Positions 40,042-50,689 of a DNA stretch of 64,000 nucleotides are shown one piece after another. The position numbers and the translations under genes were made by a program. The notes below the pieces were generated by a model, which was given only the letters and a program-made list of their open reading frames with translations, made no database searches and was not told the DNA's origin. Where the stretch lies: the NCBI RefSeq assembly GCF_021130785.1, contig NC_060213.1:65324001-65388000 (forward strand), given 5' to 3'. Within the stretch, counting starts at the first letter, position 1. Each line of letters begins with the position of its first letter. Source of the DNA: Homalodisca vitripennis. Taxonomy: Eukaryota > Arthropoda > Insecta > Hemiptera > Cicadellidae.

Positions 40042-40160
40042 GAAACAAGGTCATTAATTATGACCAGCAATTACAACGCAATCTAACGAGCCGTTACCTT
40101 GTGATATCACTGGGATGCGCATTTTAATTGCTTTGGTCGATGAGAGCGGGAAATTATTTA
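40042..40160 (+). promoter_or_regulatory. paralogous non-coding block A1
   Basis: Closely related to block A2 at 54932-55059, same orientation. A 25-base string (40081-40105) beginning ATCTAACGAGCCGTTACC is identical in both. Next to it is the inverted repeat GGTCA-TTAATTA-TGACC (40049-40065), which keeps its TTAATTATGACC half in A2. TTTTAATTG and ATGAGAGC also align further right. There is no open frame, so the similarity is non-coding. Homeodomain-like TTAATTA flanked by AGGTCA half-sites suggests a composite regulatory site (inference). Confidence 0.6.
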
Positions 40161-41278
40161 TATCATTTTCTTTGGCAAAAATAAATTCTATGTCCATCTG
40201 TAGCCCCGCAACAATAGATACATACATGTATAAAGGAATAGAATACTAAAACGTTAAGTTATTTTATTTTATCATACACTATATTATGAATTAAGTATAA
40301 ATCCACGTAAATGAATTTTTTACAAAACTATCTACATTTCTAAACATATTGAATATTTTACGATCCATCCCTCGTCTGTTTCTTTCCAGTGTCATAGAGT
40401 TTGTAACGAAATGATAAAACGTATTCTTTTGTATTTTTATTAAAACTAAATGAATTTAAATCAGTTTGTAACTAATAATTCAGGGTTTTTCTCTAACAAA
40501 GTAGCGTAGCATTAATATAAACCCTCTTAAAGACATTTTAATTTATTTTTATAATTAAGTATATTTTTAATGTTTATATTCTTAACGAGACAATGATATT
40601 TGTATATATTTGTTATGCATAACCAAGTAATACAAGATATTTATAGACTTTTAAGCAGAATGCTTTTATATATTTGTTAAATATGTTATAGCGTATCGTT
40701 TTAGGTCTTTTGGCCATAGTAATGTTTCATTTACAATTTTTTCTTTTCATAATATTGTTTGTTTATTCGGTACTGCTGTTTGGTTTTTAATATTTGTTCT
40801 CTTTTTTATAAAGTGTTATTATTATATGCTAAAAATCTTCTTTTCGTGCATTTAATGGTATACTTGAACTAAAAATGAAATTTTTTAAGTTTTACCTAAA
40901 ATATTCTACAAATACACAATCACGTCCTGAAAAAGCGATAATATGCTTAATAAAAAAATCAATTCCTCCATTTTTTTTAGGAAAGACCGGTTCCCTTTTA
41001 GGTCTTATTTATTAGTCTCCATATTATGTTTTGTAACAGATTCTTAAGAAATCTGCTAGAAACGTCAACTCTAGAATTTCACACTCATGTATCAGCCTAA
41101 ATTAGTCAGTATTTGGTGTTGGTTGATACTAAAAATTCGATTGATGTAGTTTTCCACAAAAAACACCAAGAGCACTAAATTGAATCAGACAAACAAACGC
41201 CCGAGATAGCGACTTCAGTAAGAGGTGTGGTCCCTGGCCCTGTGCCAAATATGGGTTTGCTCGTGTTCTCGTACCTTC

Positions 41279-41400
41279 TGCCGGTGACGGTTGCAATGTA
41301 CAGTCCCGCTGGCACGCAAACCACCACCATTGGAGCTGCTTAATTGGTTGAATCCACTAATTGGACCTTTTGGGTCTCACATTAATTAAATTAAAGCGTC
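41279..41400 (+). promoter_or_regulatory. paralogous non-coding block B1
   Basis: Aligns with block B2 (57115-57225) in the same orientation. Shared strings are GGTT(GC/AT)AATGTA(C/T)AGTC, TGCTTAATTGG (41337), and ACTAATTGGACCT (41356-41368, identical 13-mer). It lies about 1.2 kb to the right of A1, as B2 lies about 2.2 kb to the right of A2. No protein frame is conserved. Interpreted as a duplicated regulatory element. Confidence 0.6.
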
Positions 41401-41429
41401 CCTTTACATATCCAGTGGATAGCTATAAT

Positions 41430-42900
41430 CAGACTAATAGATTGCAGGTTAATAGGAAAATCATTGAATTTATCGATTGAAGCATATTCAACAGATTGGG
41501 TCTACTACATTACATTAAGAAAAACAAATTAAACGTGTTGTAATTACAGTATTTTAGACAAGATCAATATTAGGAATGAAAAACCAACACGATCATACAC
41601 GTCGACCATGAATTAAGCAATTTAAAAGCGCATAATGTTCACAAAAACGTTTAATTTATTTATTGAAAATATTTCTACAATAGAATATTATGATACATAT
41701 TATATAAGAAAGCAAGAGAACCGATGCAATAAATCTATAGAACTAGCATCCAATCAATACTAGAATAACTTGTAAAACCAATCCAATTCATAACATTACA
41801 CTATCTATAATTAATTCTGTTGCGTAACAAAATAATATATAACAGCATTGACAATAATATCTCTGGAAATACTTTTCAGTATGACACAAGGATTAACATT
41901 TGAACATATAGAATAAAGTATTTTTGAAAGTAGCCTACTAAAAGTAGTACTATTTATACCCGCTGCAATGCCATTTGAATATTTTTAAGTATACTTAATA
42001 TAATAGCACTAAAATATATATTGCAATACAATAATTTCTTAAGATGGCTTAATTTTTAAAACTAAATGAAATATTAAATATAAATAAACTGATAATACAA
42101 ATACCTTACTAGTCACTAAATAACTAATAACCATCATACGTTATACAGTAATAACAACAGCAGGAAAAATATAATAAACTATATTATAACATTAATCTTC
42201 TTAAATCTTCATAAATAAAAATGAATCGCAAAATGTGTTGGTAAGCGCAAATCTTGAGAACGACTGTACCACTTCCGTTAATTCCTTTTTTTTAAATGTT
42301 CACTTAAATCCATAGAAGGTTTTTATGAAGCAAAATATAAGAAAAGTTATCTGGAATATTTTGAAATTCAGAAAAAAATGTAGTTTGTACGTTTTATAAT
42401 CCAAATTAAACTGGCATTAAACAGCTGTTCACCCCTTCAGTTTTATGTCGAAAAATTGACTGAAACACCTGTTTACATTTAAAATTAACAAAACATTAAG
42501 TAATCAGTGCTTGATCAGTAGTGCAATGCAGATAGTAAATATGAAGTTAATATATACAATAAATCCAGATTGTCCCGGTGATGGATTTAAATAATCTAAT
42601 CGATTTTAAATATTATTTAAACACTGTTATGTAACTAACCTTAATGAACAAATTTATGAATGTTTTCACATAAGTTACTTTAAATTGATGGGCTTCCTTG
42701 ACATTGTAATATTGCATTTTTATGACTTACGGAAAACAGAGAATGAACACTAACATGCCTTAACGATGCTTGCTTTCCTGACTTCTGTCCAAAAAAAACA
42801 AGACTTATAAGACAACACTTTAATAATGATTATTTTGGAATGTTGCACCTTAATAAAGATTCCCCCTTTATACCGAAAGTACATATTAGGAAGTAGGTAG
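41430..42900. other. AT-rich stretch, nothing recognised
   Basis: No gene, RNA or mobile element was recognised. Confidence 0.5.
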
Positions 42901-42904
42901 GACT

Positions 42905-43385
42905 GTCCCCTATGCCGTAATAGGCTTCTTGGTCCTACCTTATGTGTATATATTTTCTTCATCAGGACAAGGCAAACTCAACTAAGTCTCTGGAAATATT
43001 TTAGACTGAAAGTACATTAGAAGCCGATAGTAGATGATTTTGATGAAAGCAGATTTCCGAGAACTGCATAATCAAACATACATAGTATTTTGATCGAAGC
43101 AATATGGCAAGCTAAACTGTGACATAGCAAGTGAATTTAAACGGTTCGAAGTAGGCATTTTTTAATCGAAGTATGCTTCTCGACCCTACGTAAGTATATA
43201 TTTTTGCTTCGTCAGGACATCAAGGGAAATTCTACTATAGTACTGGAAATATCTTAGACCTGAAATATACAGTGATAGAGGCTATAAATAGACGCTTTTT
43301 GACCGAAGTTGGTTTCCGAGACCTGTGTATTGTATTTTCTTGGTCAGGATAACAATGAAGACTCCTCTGGGACTCCTCTGGTTCT
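42905..43385. repeat. degenerate tandem repeat, spacing about 124-133 bp
   Basis: A phrase of the form GAAG-N-NGNTTCY(C/T)GA(G/C)-CCT recurs at about 42922, 43046, 43170 and 43303. It is followed by alternating half-units, one with TTCNTCAGGACA and one with CTGGAAATAT(T/C)TTAGAC. The copies are diverged with small indels. A local perfect duplication of ACTCCTCTGG sits at the right end. Confidence 0.6.
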
Positions 43386-43410
43386 AATTAATATATGTAT
43401 AATTAGAACC
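43380..43410. repeat. perfect 11-bp hairpin
   Basis: GGTTCTAATTA and TAATTAGAACC are perfectly complementary around a 9-base loop. It lies at the right edge of the degenerate tandem array. The role is unknown. Confidence 0.75.
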
Positions 43411-44024
43411 AGAAATGCTCAAACACACAAAAATCGTGATATACGAATTGAGTTAAACTCTGATACTATTTACCATGAACGTAAATAATATCATACCATC
43501 AGCATGCCAACTTATGTTTTAAAATTTCCATATGGCTCTATCATATTACATCATAAGTGCTTTTATCAAGTAATATAAGGACTATTAAGAAAATTTCGCC
43601 GAGGGTAACAGCTAGTAATAAATAATATGATACTAATAACAATAATAGATATAAAATATTTTAAGAGTGAAAATATTAATAAAACAGTATTTTTTTAAAT
43701 ATTAAAGTAATGAATAAATAAAGCGAGTTACGCATATTTGTGTGTTATATATTTTTTATTGGTTAATAGGATAAATCTGCTGAATGTGGTGAAAGATAAA
43801 GTTCAATGAGGTAGATGTCAGCAGAATCACATTATAAGTACAAGGAAATAGTACTCGTATATAAAAACCTTTTTTATTTTTTTCCTTCTAGTTTCTACTT
43901 CTCAATACGTGTTTGGTTCCGAATTGGTTAATTAACAGTAGCCGCGAAATGGGTCACACCCAGAACTGAAAATACAGTGCACCCTGTCAAAGTGCGAATA
44001 GTTGTAAAGTCCATTTGTCTGGTA

Positions 44025-44438
44025 CACAATATCACAAAGTGGAAATACTTCACAACCCGTGTCGCTGCTTCACAATATCACAAAGTCGAAATACTTCACA
44101 ACACGTGTCGCTGCTACACAATATCACAAAGTAGAAATACTTCACAACACCTGTCGCTGCTACACAATATCACAAAGTCGAAATACTTCACAACACGTGT
44201 CGCTGCTACACAATATCACAAAGTAGAAATACTTCACAACACCTGTCGCTGCTACACAATATCACAAAGTCGAAATACTTCACAACACCTGTCGCTGCTA
44301 CACAATATCACAAAGTCGAAATACTTCACAACACGTGTCGCTGCTACACAATATCACAAAGTCGAAATACTTCACAACACGTGTCGCTTCTACACAATAT
44401 CACAAAGTCGAAATACGTCACAGCACGTGTCACGTAAC
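44025..44438 (+). repeat. 46-bp minisatellite, about 9 copies, with alternating E-box
   Basis: Units start at 44025, 44071, 44117, 44163, 44209, 44255, 44301, 44347 and 44393, each beginning CACAATATCACAAAGT. Units 2 and 4 are identical and units 3 and 5 are identical, so a 92-bp dimer has been duplicated recently. The same place in the unit reads CACGTG in units 2, 4, 7, 8 and 9 but CACCTG in units 3, 5 and 6. A 158-codon open frame runs through the array because the unit has no stop in any of the three plus frames. Since 46 is not a multiple of 3, the peptide repeats only every 46 residues. This is not evidence of a protein. Confidence 0.95.
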
Positions 44439-44459
44439 AGACTTCATGGATAAAATAAT

Positions 44460-45075
44460 TCGTCTGTAGTTCACTTCACTAGGCTGCAAGTGTTATTGTG
44501 TCACTTGATTGTACTCGCTTTGTTTACAAATTTATGTATTCACAAATTTTCTTTGACGTTCAGATAACATTTATAAATTAATTTAGTTCACCCATTTTTA
44601 CTTATATCAATCTTATATTATGTTCTTATAAAATATTTATTAGGTAGTTAAATATGTTGTAAAATATGGTAAAGTCATTGTATTATTTTATGCATAAACT
44701 ACAGTTATTATACAAAATGCTGTTTATGGATACTTTAAATTTGAAGAAAAAGAGATGTGAATTAAATAACCTGTAAAGCGTATTTCATTGGTTTAATGTT
44801 CCAACACGTTTTGGATGTATTGGCAAAATAACAAATCAATCAAAAGTAAATATTTTTTATGATTATCTAATTTAATAGTCTTGACTTAAAATTTTATCAC
44901 CTATTTTGTAAAATGCAAGTAATTTGTTCTCTACAGAGTACTCAGGTTAGTTTGCAGTAGTCGCTTCGTATTTACCATGTTATGCATGTAAATACAGTAT
45001 ACATTTATTTTTAGCCGTTCTAAGACTATCTTATTAATGCCTTTTAGTTGCAGAACTTCGTATTATGCTTATAAA
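44460..45075. other. AT-rich stretch, nothing recognised
   Basis: No gene or repeat was recognised. Confidence 0.5.
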
Positions 45076-45079
45076 ACAT

Positions 45080-45250
45080 TCCCTTTGGCTAAGCGTTATC
45101 GATGCATATTACTTGAGAGACTGGAAAAAATTTCATTTCTATTTTTGTCTGTCTGATTTGTATGGCCGCACAATATTTCAAGAACGAATGACCTGCACAG
45201 AAATTCCGAAACTTTACGTGAAACTTCATTTCAATTTAAGAAACACGGAG
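45080..45250. repeat. degraded interspersed repeat fragment
   Basis: The phrase TTTTTGTCTGTCTGATTTGT then GGCCGCAC, TTTCAAGAACGAATGACCTG and AAACTTTACGTGAAACTTCA follows the same pattern as the repeat at 38990-39475: a TCTGTCTG phrase, a cCGCA word, then an 'AAGAACGAA' phrase. A 70-codon plus-strand frame over it is incidental. Confidence 0.4.
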
Positions 45251-45719
45251 TACCATTATTCTGCATGCATGGTATAGCCTTAATGTTAGTGAACACTTTT
45301 ATATTGGTGTTGTTTGTAAACATGATAGGAACAGATAATTACAGAAAAAATAAATTGACACAAACTGATTAAAATCGTAAGAAAGTTCAGCAAGTGAAAT
45401 AACTGCGTACGTATCTATAGTCAAATGCACGTCTCCTATGCGACACTTGCTGGAGCGTGTATATACCTTGATATATTACTTACAATCGATACCTTTGAAA
45501 CTTCCTCCCAAAGCTTTTGATACGGACTCCGTTGCTATGCAACTTTGAACATGTATCTCACACTGCTCTTCTTCATTAAATTGCAACTGTGGATAATTCA
45601 GTGTCCAAGATGAGAACTCATGAAAAACGAATAAATACGAAGCAAATTAATTCAAATATTCGTAGTACAAAAAATGAAAACTTTCATGTATTTTACCTGC
45701 ACAGTTATCCGACCCCCTT

Positions 45720-46440
45720 CAGGCATACTCAACCAAACTTTCCACCATCATAACATACATTAAACAAAGGGTTCCTAAGAAGCCGTTCTTGTGAAGAAAC
45801 AATGCAAATCAGATTTTTCCAGACTATCGTCAACTTAACATAACTAATAATACACAGCAATTTTATACATAAATTGTACAGCAACCTGAAAATTACTGTC
45901 GATTTACTCAGACATATCTGTCGTAATAGAAGCTCTAACACGACAACACTTAAAATAATGTGTTCATTATTTTACAAAATGAAATGTTAATTGCAGTTTA
46001 GCATTAATCCTACCCGAAGTACGAATATACATAGATATATTATACTCACATAGTATAGCACGTGAAAATTACTTTAGATCTATGTCATTAACATTAAATT
46101 CAATACGACATTAATTAATAAAATGTGTTAATTTGAATATAAAATTATATGCAGTACAATAATTAGTAAGTTTGAACGAAACATAACTTTCCAGAACATC
46201 AAAATACCCAGTTTAGCCCCAAGCTTACCCGAAGTACTAATATACATAGACATATTATACCTACATTGTATAGCAACGTGAAAATTACTGTGAATATCGC
46301 ATATATACATGTCGTACCAGTAACTCTAATACATTACTTAATATATGTGTTTATTATATTATAAAATGACATGTACTGCAACAATTAATTAGTTTCAACA
46401 ATATAAACCTTTCCAAAGCATCCAAAGACCCAGTCCGGCA
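45720..46440. repeat. degenerate tandem repeat, about 180-215 bp unit, three copies
   Basis: Anchor phrases (C/G)TGAAAATTACT occur at about 45885, 46062 and 46278. Each is preceded by CATA...GTA(C/T)AGCA-like words and followed by TAATA-AATGTGTT(C/T)ATT and AAAATGA-ATG. TTACCCGAAGTACNAATATACATAGA occurs twice (about 46012 and 46228). The array is old and diverged. Confidence 0.6.
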
Positions 46441-46444
46441 CCAA

Positions 46445-47055
46445 TAACCAGACTAGCCGCAACACCAGGGAGGTGTAAAAAAGCCATCAATTACGAACGC
46501 AACCAATAACCTCGGTTTTACGAGCTATAACAAATGTTGTGAGGGTGAAACCATTTCATATCAGTTTGGATGGTGTAGACCGTGATTTCATTTCGTTTCA
46601 AATAATATATTGCAATACAAACAAATCCTGGCTCTCGATAAATCTTTAACAGTAGTTTATTGCAGTAAAATTCATTTTGAAGATTGGTTAGGTATGGTTC
46701 ATTGATGCGAATTAATCCGAAAACTGTCAAATTAATGAATCAAATATTATTTATTCAGCAATAAACACTTGTTAAATAAGTAAACTTTTTATAATCCGTT
46801 ACTTTCATCTAACCACAATGTTTTGCTTTATGACTTCTTTATTCAAAATTTTCGTTTGCAACTGATTCTTTAAACATATTTTTATAGGGTAGTTAAAAAG
46901 ATTTTTATAGGAAAATGTATTACAAGTTATCTAATTGTAGTCTCCATATCGTCTGCTAAATTCTCTAACTGTTTTAGGTATTTGCAATCTTTAAACTTAA
47001 TAATTATATTTGATCTTATATAAAAATTATTTTTACCGATTATCGATTTTTTTCC
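46445..47055. other. AT-rich stretch, nothing recognised
   Basis: No gene was recognised. A 70-codon minus-strand frame (46518-46730) has no identifiable product. Confidence 0.5.
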
Positions 47056-47484
47056 CTTAGGACAAGAAGCTTATAAACTGCACCTAGTCCTGTAAGAACC
47101 TTTGCGCTGCTTCCGGAGTGACAAGACATTCAGGATAGGTCGGGTTAGGGAGTAGTGGCCGCCTTCTTTCGAGATCCATGAGGAAGAATTAGGGCATTAC
47201 ATCTCAAAGTCATGTGTCACCGGAAGAAGGGGAGGAGCCAGCTCTGAACCAGCCTCTCCAGTCAAAGTAGGCCGGGGGTGGCACACCCTAGTTGAGGCTA
47301 GCAAGAACCTCTGAGGTTAGGGAACAAACCCCACCAACTCCAACAGTCATCTCCCACAGTAGATAGACCTATCGAATTGCCAATGAACCCCGGAATCTCG
47401 ATATTTGCAGTTAGTGATGTGCCGCTCCTGTACATTCATAAGATTGCCCAGATTTAAGTGACATCGGTTTTTGCTATGTCTAGT

Positions 47485-47514
47485 CATGGTGTAAGGAGAC
47501 AAGGGTGTGCTCAT
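47485..47514. repeat. left terminal inverted repeat of the P-like element
   Basis: 30 bases identical to the reverse complement of 49582-49611. The match ends where the next base differs (A against G). Confidence 0.9.
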
Positions 47515-48422
47515 ACGGTGAACGAAACTGTGTCGACGGCGCGCATGACGTCACTCAGTCCGCAACGACGTGCTGGCTTCCTGCTCTATACCGTGCTCCG
47601 CAGTGTTTCTCACAGCTGTCAGTTAATACAAGATTGTATTCTTTGTTATATTGAAATTTGTTTTTAGTATTAAAGTTTTGTTGAAGTTAGTCTTACATAG
47701 AAAAGTTAGGACATTTATTAATTAAACATTAAAGCTACAATATAATGTTTAAACAATCCGATTCTTTAAGGGCCCCAAATAGTTCTTTATTTAAAATGTT
47801 TTGGTACTGTTCACTTAATTATATAATAATTAAATACTCTAATTAGGCCTATCGTTATTTATTATTATTTCATAGTACAAATATTCGTATTATTACTAAA
47901 AAAAAAAAAAAAAAAAAAAATGTTTGCTACGTAAGTGAAACAAAAAATGTGTAAATAATTTGTTTATAAAATTATTTTGACATAATTAAGATTCTTAACA
48001 TGTTAAGCTTTATTTTAATTATTCCTGATAAAATGTTCACAATATCCGTGATCAAAAGCTGTTACACTTATACCTATTTTCTATGAACTCAGATATTAAA
48101 TCAGAAAAGTTTCAAATCGATGATGAAAATTTCGCTTTATATTGTTCTGATAGCTGACAGGTCTTTGAATGAACAATCCTTTTTACAGATATTAAATGTA
48201 ATTGTTTTATTTTTATAAATTACCTACTGCATATCAAAATACTTATGAAAAGTAAGTGTTTATTGTAATTGAAAAACATATGATACAAAACAGAAATATA
48301 CTGTCTAAAATGTTTAAATTGTAAATAACCTTCATGTTAAAAAGGGATAAAAAAACACTATGATAACACAAATGAAACATAGTAAAAATTAAGTAAAAAA
48401 GTAATTTTTTACTTAAAAAAGT

Positions 48423-48612
48423 CACACATAGTAAAAAATTAAGTTTTTAACTTTTTTTGAAAATTTCTTCTGGACCCTCTTATTTTTTTTATTAAGAACA
48501 TATTTGTTTATGTGGCTCAGTCTTATATATGTTCTAACTAAAATCAAACGACTTACAACTTCATCAGGGAGTTTAAGATGGCTTATTTTTTGCTCAGTAA
48601 GATTTTTAACTT
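48423..48612 (-). pseudogene. P-element-type transposase fragment
   Basis: On the minus strand the frame contains LPDEVVSRLILVRTYIRLSH followed by INKYVL and a lysine-rich tail. This matches the segment just upstream of the RNase H-like core of P-element transposases, where an 'R-T-(F/Y)-I-R' motif is usual. It lies about 470 bp downstream of the THAP finger. The DNA between is AT-rich and full of stops, with only short coding-like pieces (for example FSWIEAMAKGWLNIPSNAF near 48740). No catalytic core follows on the far side before the left terminus. This copy has therefore lost most of its transposase. Confidence 0.55.
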
Positions 48613-49078
48613 TTTGTATTACATTGTATTACTTACGCAAGTTTTTTAACCCATGAAACTTATTAAAAATTTTTCTTCCACAATTTTTGAACACTCAAAT
48701 AAATGCATTGCTTGGGATATTTAGCCATCCTTTAGCCATTGCTTCTATCCACGAAAATTCTTCTGTAACTTGACTTCTTCTTTAACACTGACATCAACAT
48801 TGTTGGATTTTTAAACATCCTTTAGTTGACAGTGGACTTTTCGACTTCAAGCTCCCTCGGTTTTAGTTTTTAATTTTTAGAATTTCATCTTTAAGTTAAC
48901 AGTTTTCTTCTGCAAGGATTTTTAATTTTTTTCAATATCAATACAGTTATGTGTCATCTCATCAGGATCGACATCGACAAGAAGTACCAAACGACTTTTT
49001 ACTGTTTTCACATGGAGACTGAGCATTTACATTAGAAACATTTTCCAAAACTTTCCTTTGATTATTTGTTTTCTCTCT

Positions 49079-49389
49079 TTAACCTTGTATCGCTGCTGCC
49101 GAGCGGAAGTAATCCTGAATTGTGTCAGTACTCGGCAGATGTAGTGTTGGTATTGCATCACTTCTCAAATTTCTAAAGTTTTTAGGAGAATATTGCAACA
49201 ACTTGTCAACTTTAAAATGAACTGAACAAATTCTGGCTCTTTCAATATTTACCTTGTCTTTCCTCCGACAAGCCTGCATCCACTGCCTTGCCAAATCTTC
49301 ATCTTTGGGGAACGTGTAATACTTCAAAATCAGTTCCTTTTGTAGAGCGGTAGTAAGTTATTGCAACCAAACACTGCACACCCAGGCAT
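49079..49389 (-). pseudogene. THAP zinc-finger domain of P-like transposase, frameshifted
   Basis: The THAP domain is the C2CH DNA-binding finger at the N-terminus of P-element transposases. Here the start is an ATG at 49389 giving MPGCAVFGCNN, which holds the first two zinc ligands. That frame stops after 19 residues. A second frame, entered at about 49330, carries YTFPKDEDLARQWMQACRRK and then RARICSVHF with the last Cys and His ligands, ending at the stop at 49079-49081. Both halves are clear, but at least one indel separates them, so no intact finger is made. It sits about 220 bp inside the right terminus, the normal place for the 5' end of a P-like gene. Confidence 0.8.
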
Positions 49390-49581
49390 TATAAAGTTAA
49401 TGTTTTAAAATTAAAGTAACATAAACATTGAAGAACGAACCACTAAAACAACAGACAAAAGACCGTCCAAACAGCAGTAAACAACAACCACGTGGAACGG
49501 AGTAGGCCGGCGCGTGGCGGCTAGTGAGATCTGCGGACTGGCTGACGTCACCACGCCGCCCGTGACTCCGCCCACATGCGC

Positions 49582-49611
49582 ATGAGCACACCCTTGTCTC
49601 CTTACACCATG
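49582..49611. repeat. right terminal inverted repeat of the P-like element
   Basis: 30 bases that read as the reverse complement of 47485-47514, followed after one base by TGTCCAGT, the right-hand target-site copy. Confidence 0.9.
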
Positions 49612-49679
49612 ATGTCCAGTGGTGGGTTCAACTGGAAGGTATAAACCAGCCAGAAGTGATCCCTGCTGGGTACCGATTA

Positions 49680-50680
49680 CCGATAAATAAAAACGTTAAG
49701 AAACAATTTTAATAAGATTCTTTGAGATCCTAAAGTAGTTTTATTTATAAAATCAGCTTGCCGAAGGATTAACTTATACATCTGAAATGTATCGTTTAAA
49801 ATTTTTTATGTATTGATTATTTTACTTTAATTCTTAAGTTTAAACAGTACGTATAACTAAATAAAAACAACTCCATTATTGGTATTATTGTTCAGCAAAG
49901 ACTAAACATAAAGGAAAACCCTGTTACATTTGCAAAGCTTTTTACACAAAGTAAAAGAAGGAAAGACTATATTGGATCACAATATCCACAAGGATAAATG
50001 CATTCGGCCAGTCTTGATCTTGATCTTGGAACCTGGCCACTATGTCGTGTTCGTCTCATGTCGCTGAGTATCAGATCGCCGTTACCTTGCTTGTTCTTTT
50101 ATATAACTCTTAAGCATATTTTGTCACAGTTTTATTGAAGACATAGTCTAAATGTTTGTTTAGAGAGTAATTTAAATCCTAATCAATTGGATTGAAATTT
50201 ATCCTCGTGTTAATTTTCCCAAACAGTTGTTTTATTTTACATAAATCAAATTTTAAACGACTTCCCTTAATAGTAATTTTTGCATATCAACAAACCCGAA
50301 TATAAAATTTCTTTTTGCGTTTTATACAAGTTTTAACACGAGGCTCAACTCACCTCTCTAGCATAAATTTATTTTATATATTTTAAATAAACTAATTAAA
50401 TTTTCGAAGTTAGAGAAATCATTTATTAGTTTGTGTTTTTTATCATGTATGTTTTTACAATATGCATAACTTAAGAGCCAAAGGAACATTATGTTATCGG
50501 GTTTATTTAGTAATAGTTTTAAAATATGTGACAGTCTATCAGAACATACGAAAAATACCAATATCAAGCAACATGCATATTTATAACTACTAACGGGTGT
50601 AATTTACCAAAATAACTTGACACTTTCTAAATGAAATAACGTTAAACTAAATAATACTTAACGTTATTAAAGTAATCAAA
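49680..50680. other. AT-rich stretch with a small GC-richer patch
   Basis: Positions 50000-50100 are less AT-rich, with a doubled CTTGATCTTGAT phrase (about 50015). No gene was recognised. Confidence 0.45.
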
Positions 50681-50689
50681 GTATGTACA

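Larger units (their letters stand above)
47485..49612 (-). mobile_element. P-element-like DNA transposon with 30-bp perfect terminal inverted repeats
   Basis: Both ends carry the same 30-bp sequence in opposite orientation, starting CATGGTGTAAGGAGACAAGG (47485-47514 and complement of 49582-49611). An 8-bp near-duplication flanks it (TGTCTAGT at 47477-47484, TGTCCAGT at 49613-49620), as expected of P elements, which make 8-bp target duplications. Subterminal inverted words TGACGTCA-CAGTCCGCA lie at about 47548 and, inverted, about 49535. Inside, on the minus strand, are a broken THAP zinc finger and a P-type transposase segment, but no catalytic core, so this copy is non-autonomous. A 20-bp A run lies near 47900. 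The perfect termini suggest a younger insertion than the other elements here. Confidence 0.85.
47061..49670 (+). repeat. dispersed repeat family X, second copy, split by a transposon
   Basis: The copy runs 47061-47484 and resumes at 49613-49670. The left part ends shortly after ATTGCCCAGATTTAAG, and the right part opens with the sequence leading to CAACTGGAAGGTATAAACCA. In the uninterrupted copy (19663-20128, minus) these two phrases lie about 17 bp apart. This proves that the DNA between was inserted after the repeat was already in place. Confidence 0.8.

Noticed and set aside
43977..44453. 158-codon open frame across the minisatellite, the longest in the window
   Set aside because: It is open only because the 46-bp unit lacks stops in all three plus frames. 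The peptide simply cycles through the three frames of the same unit, and there is no domain or flanking gene structure.
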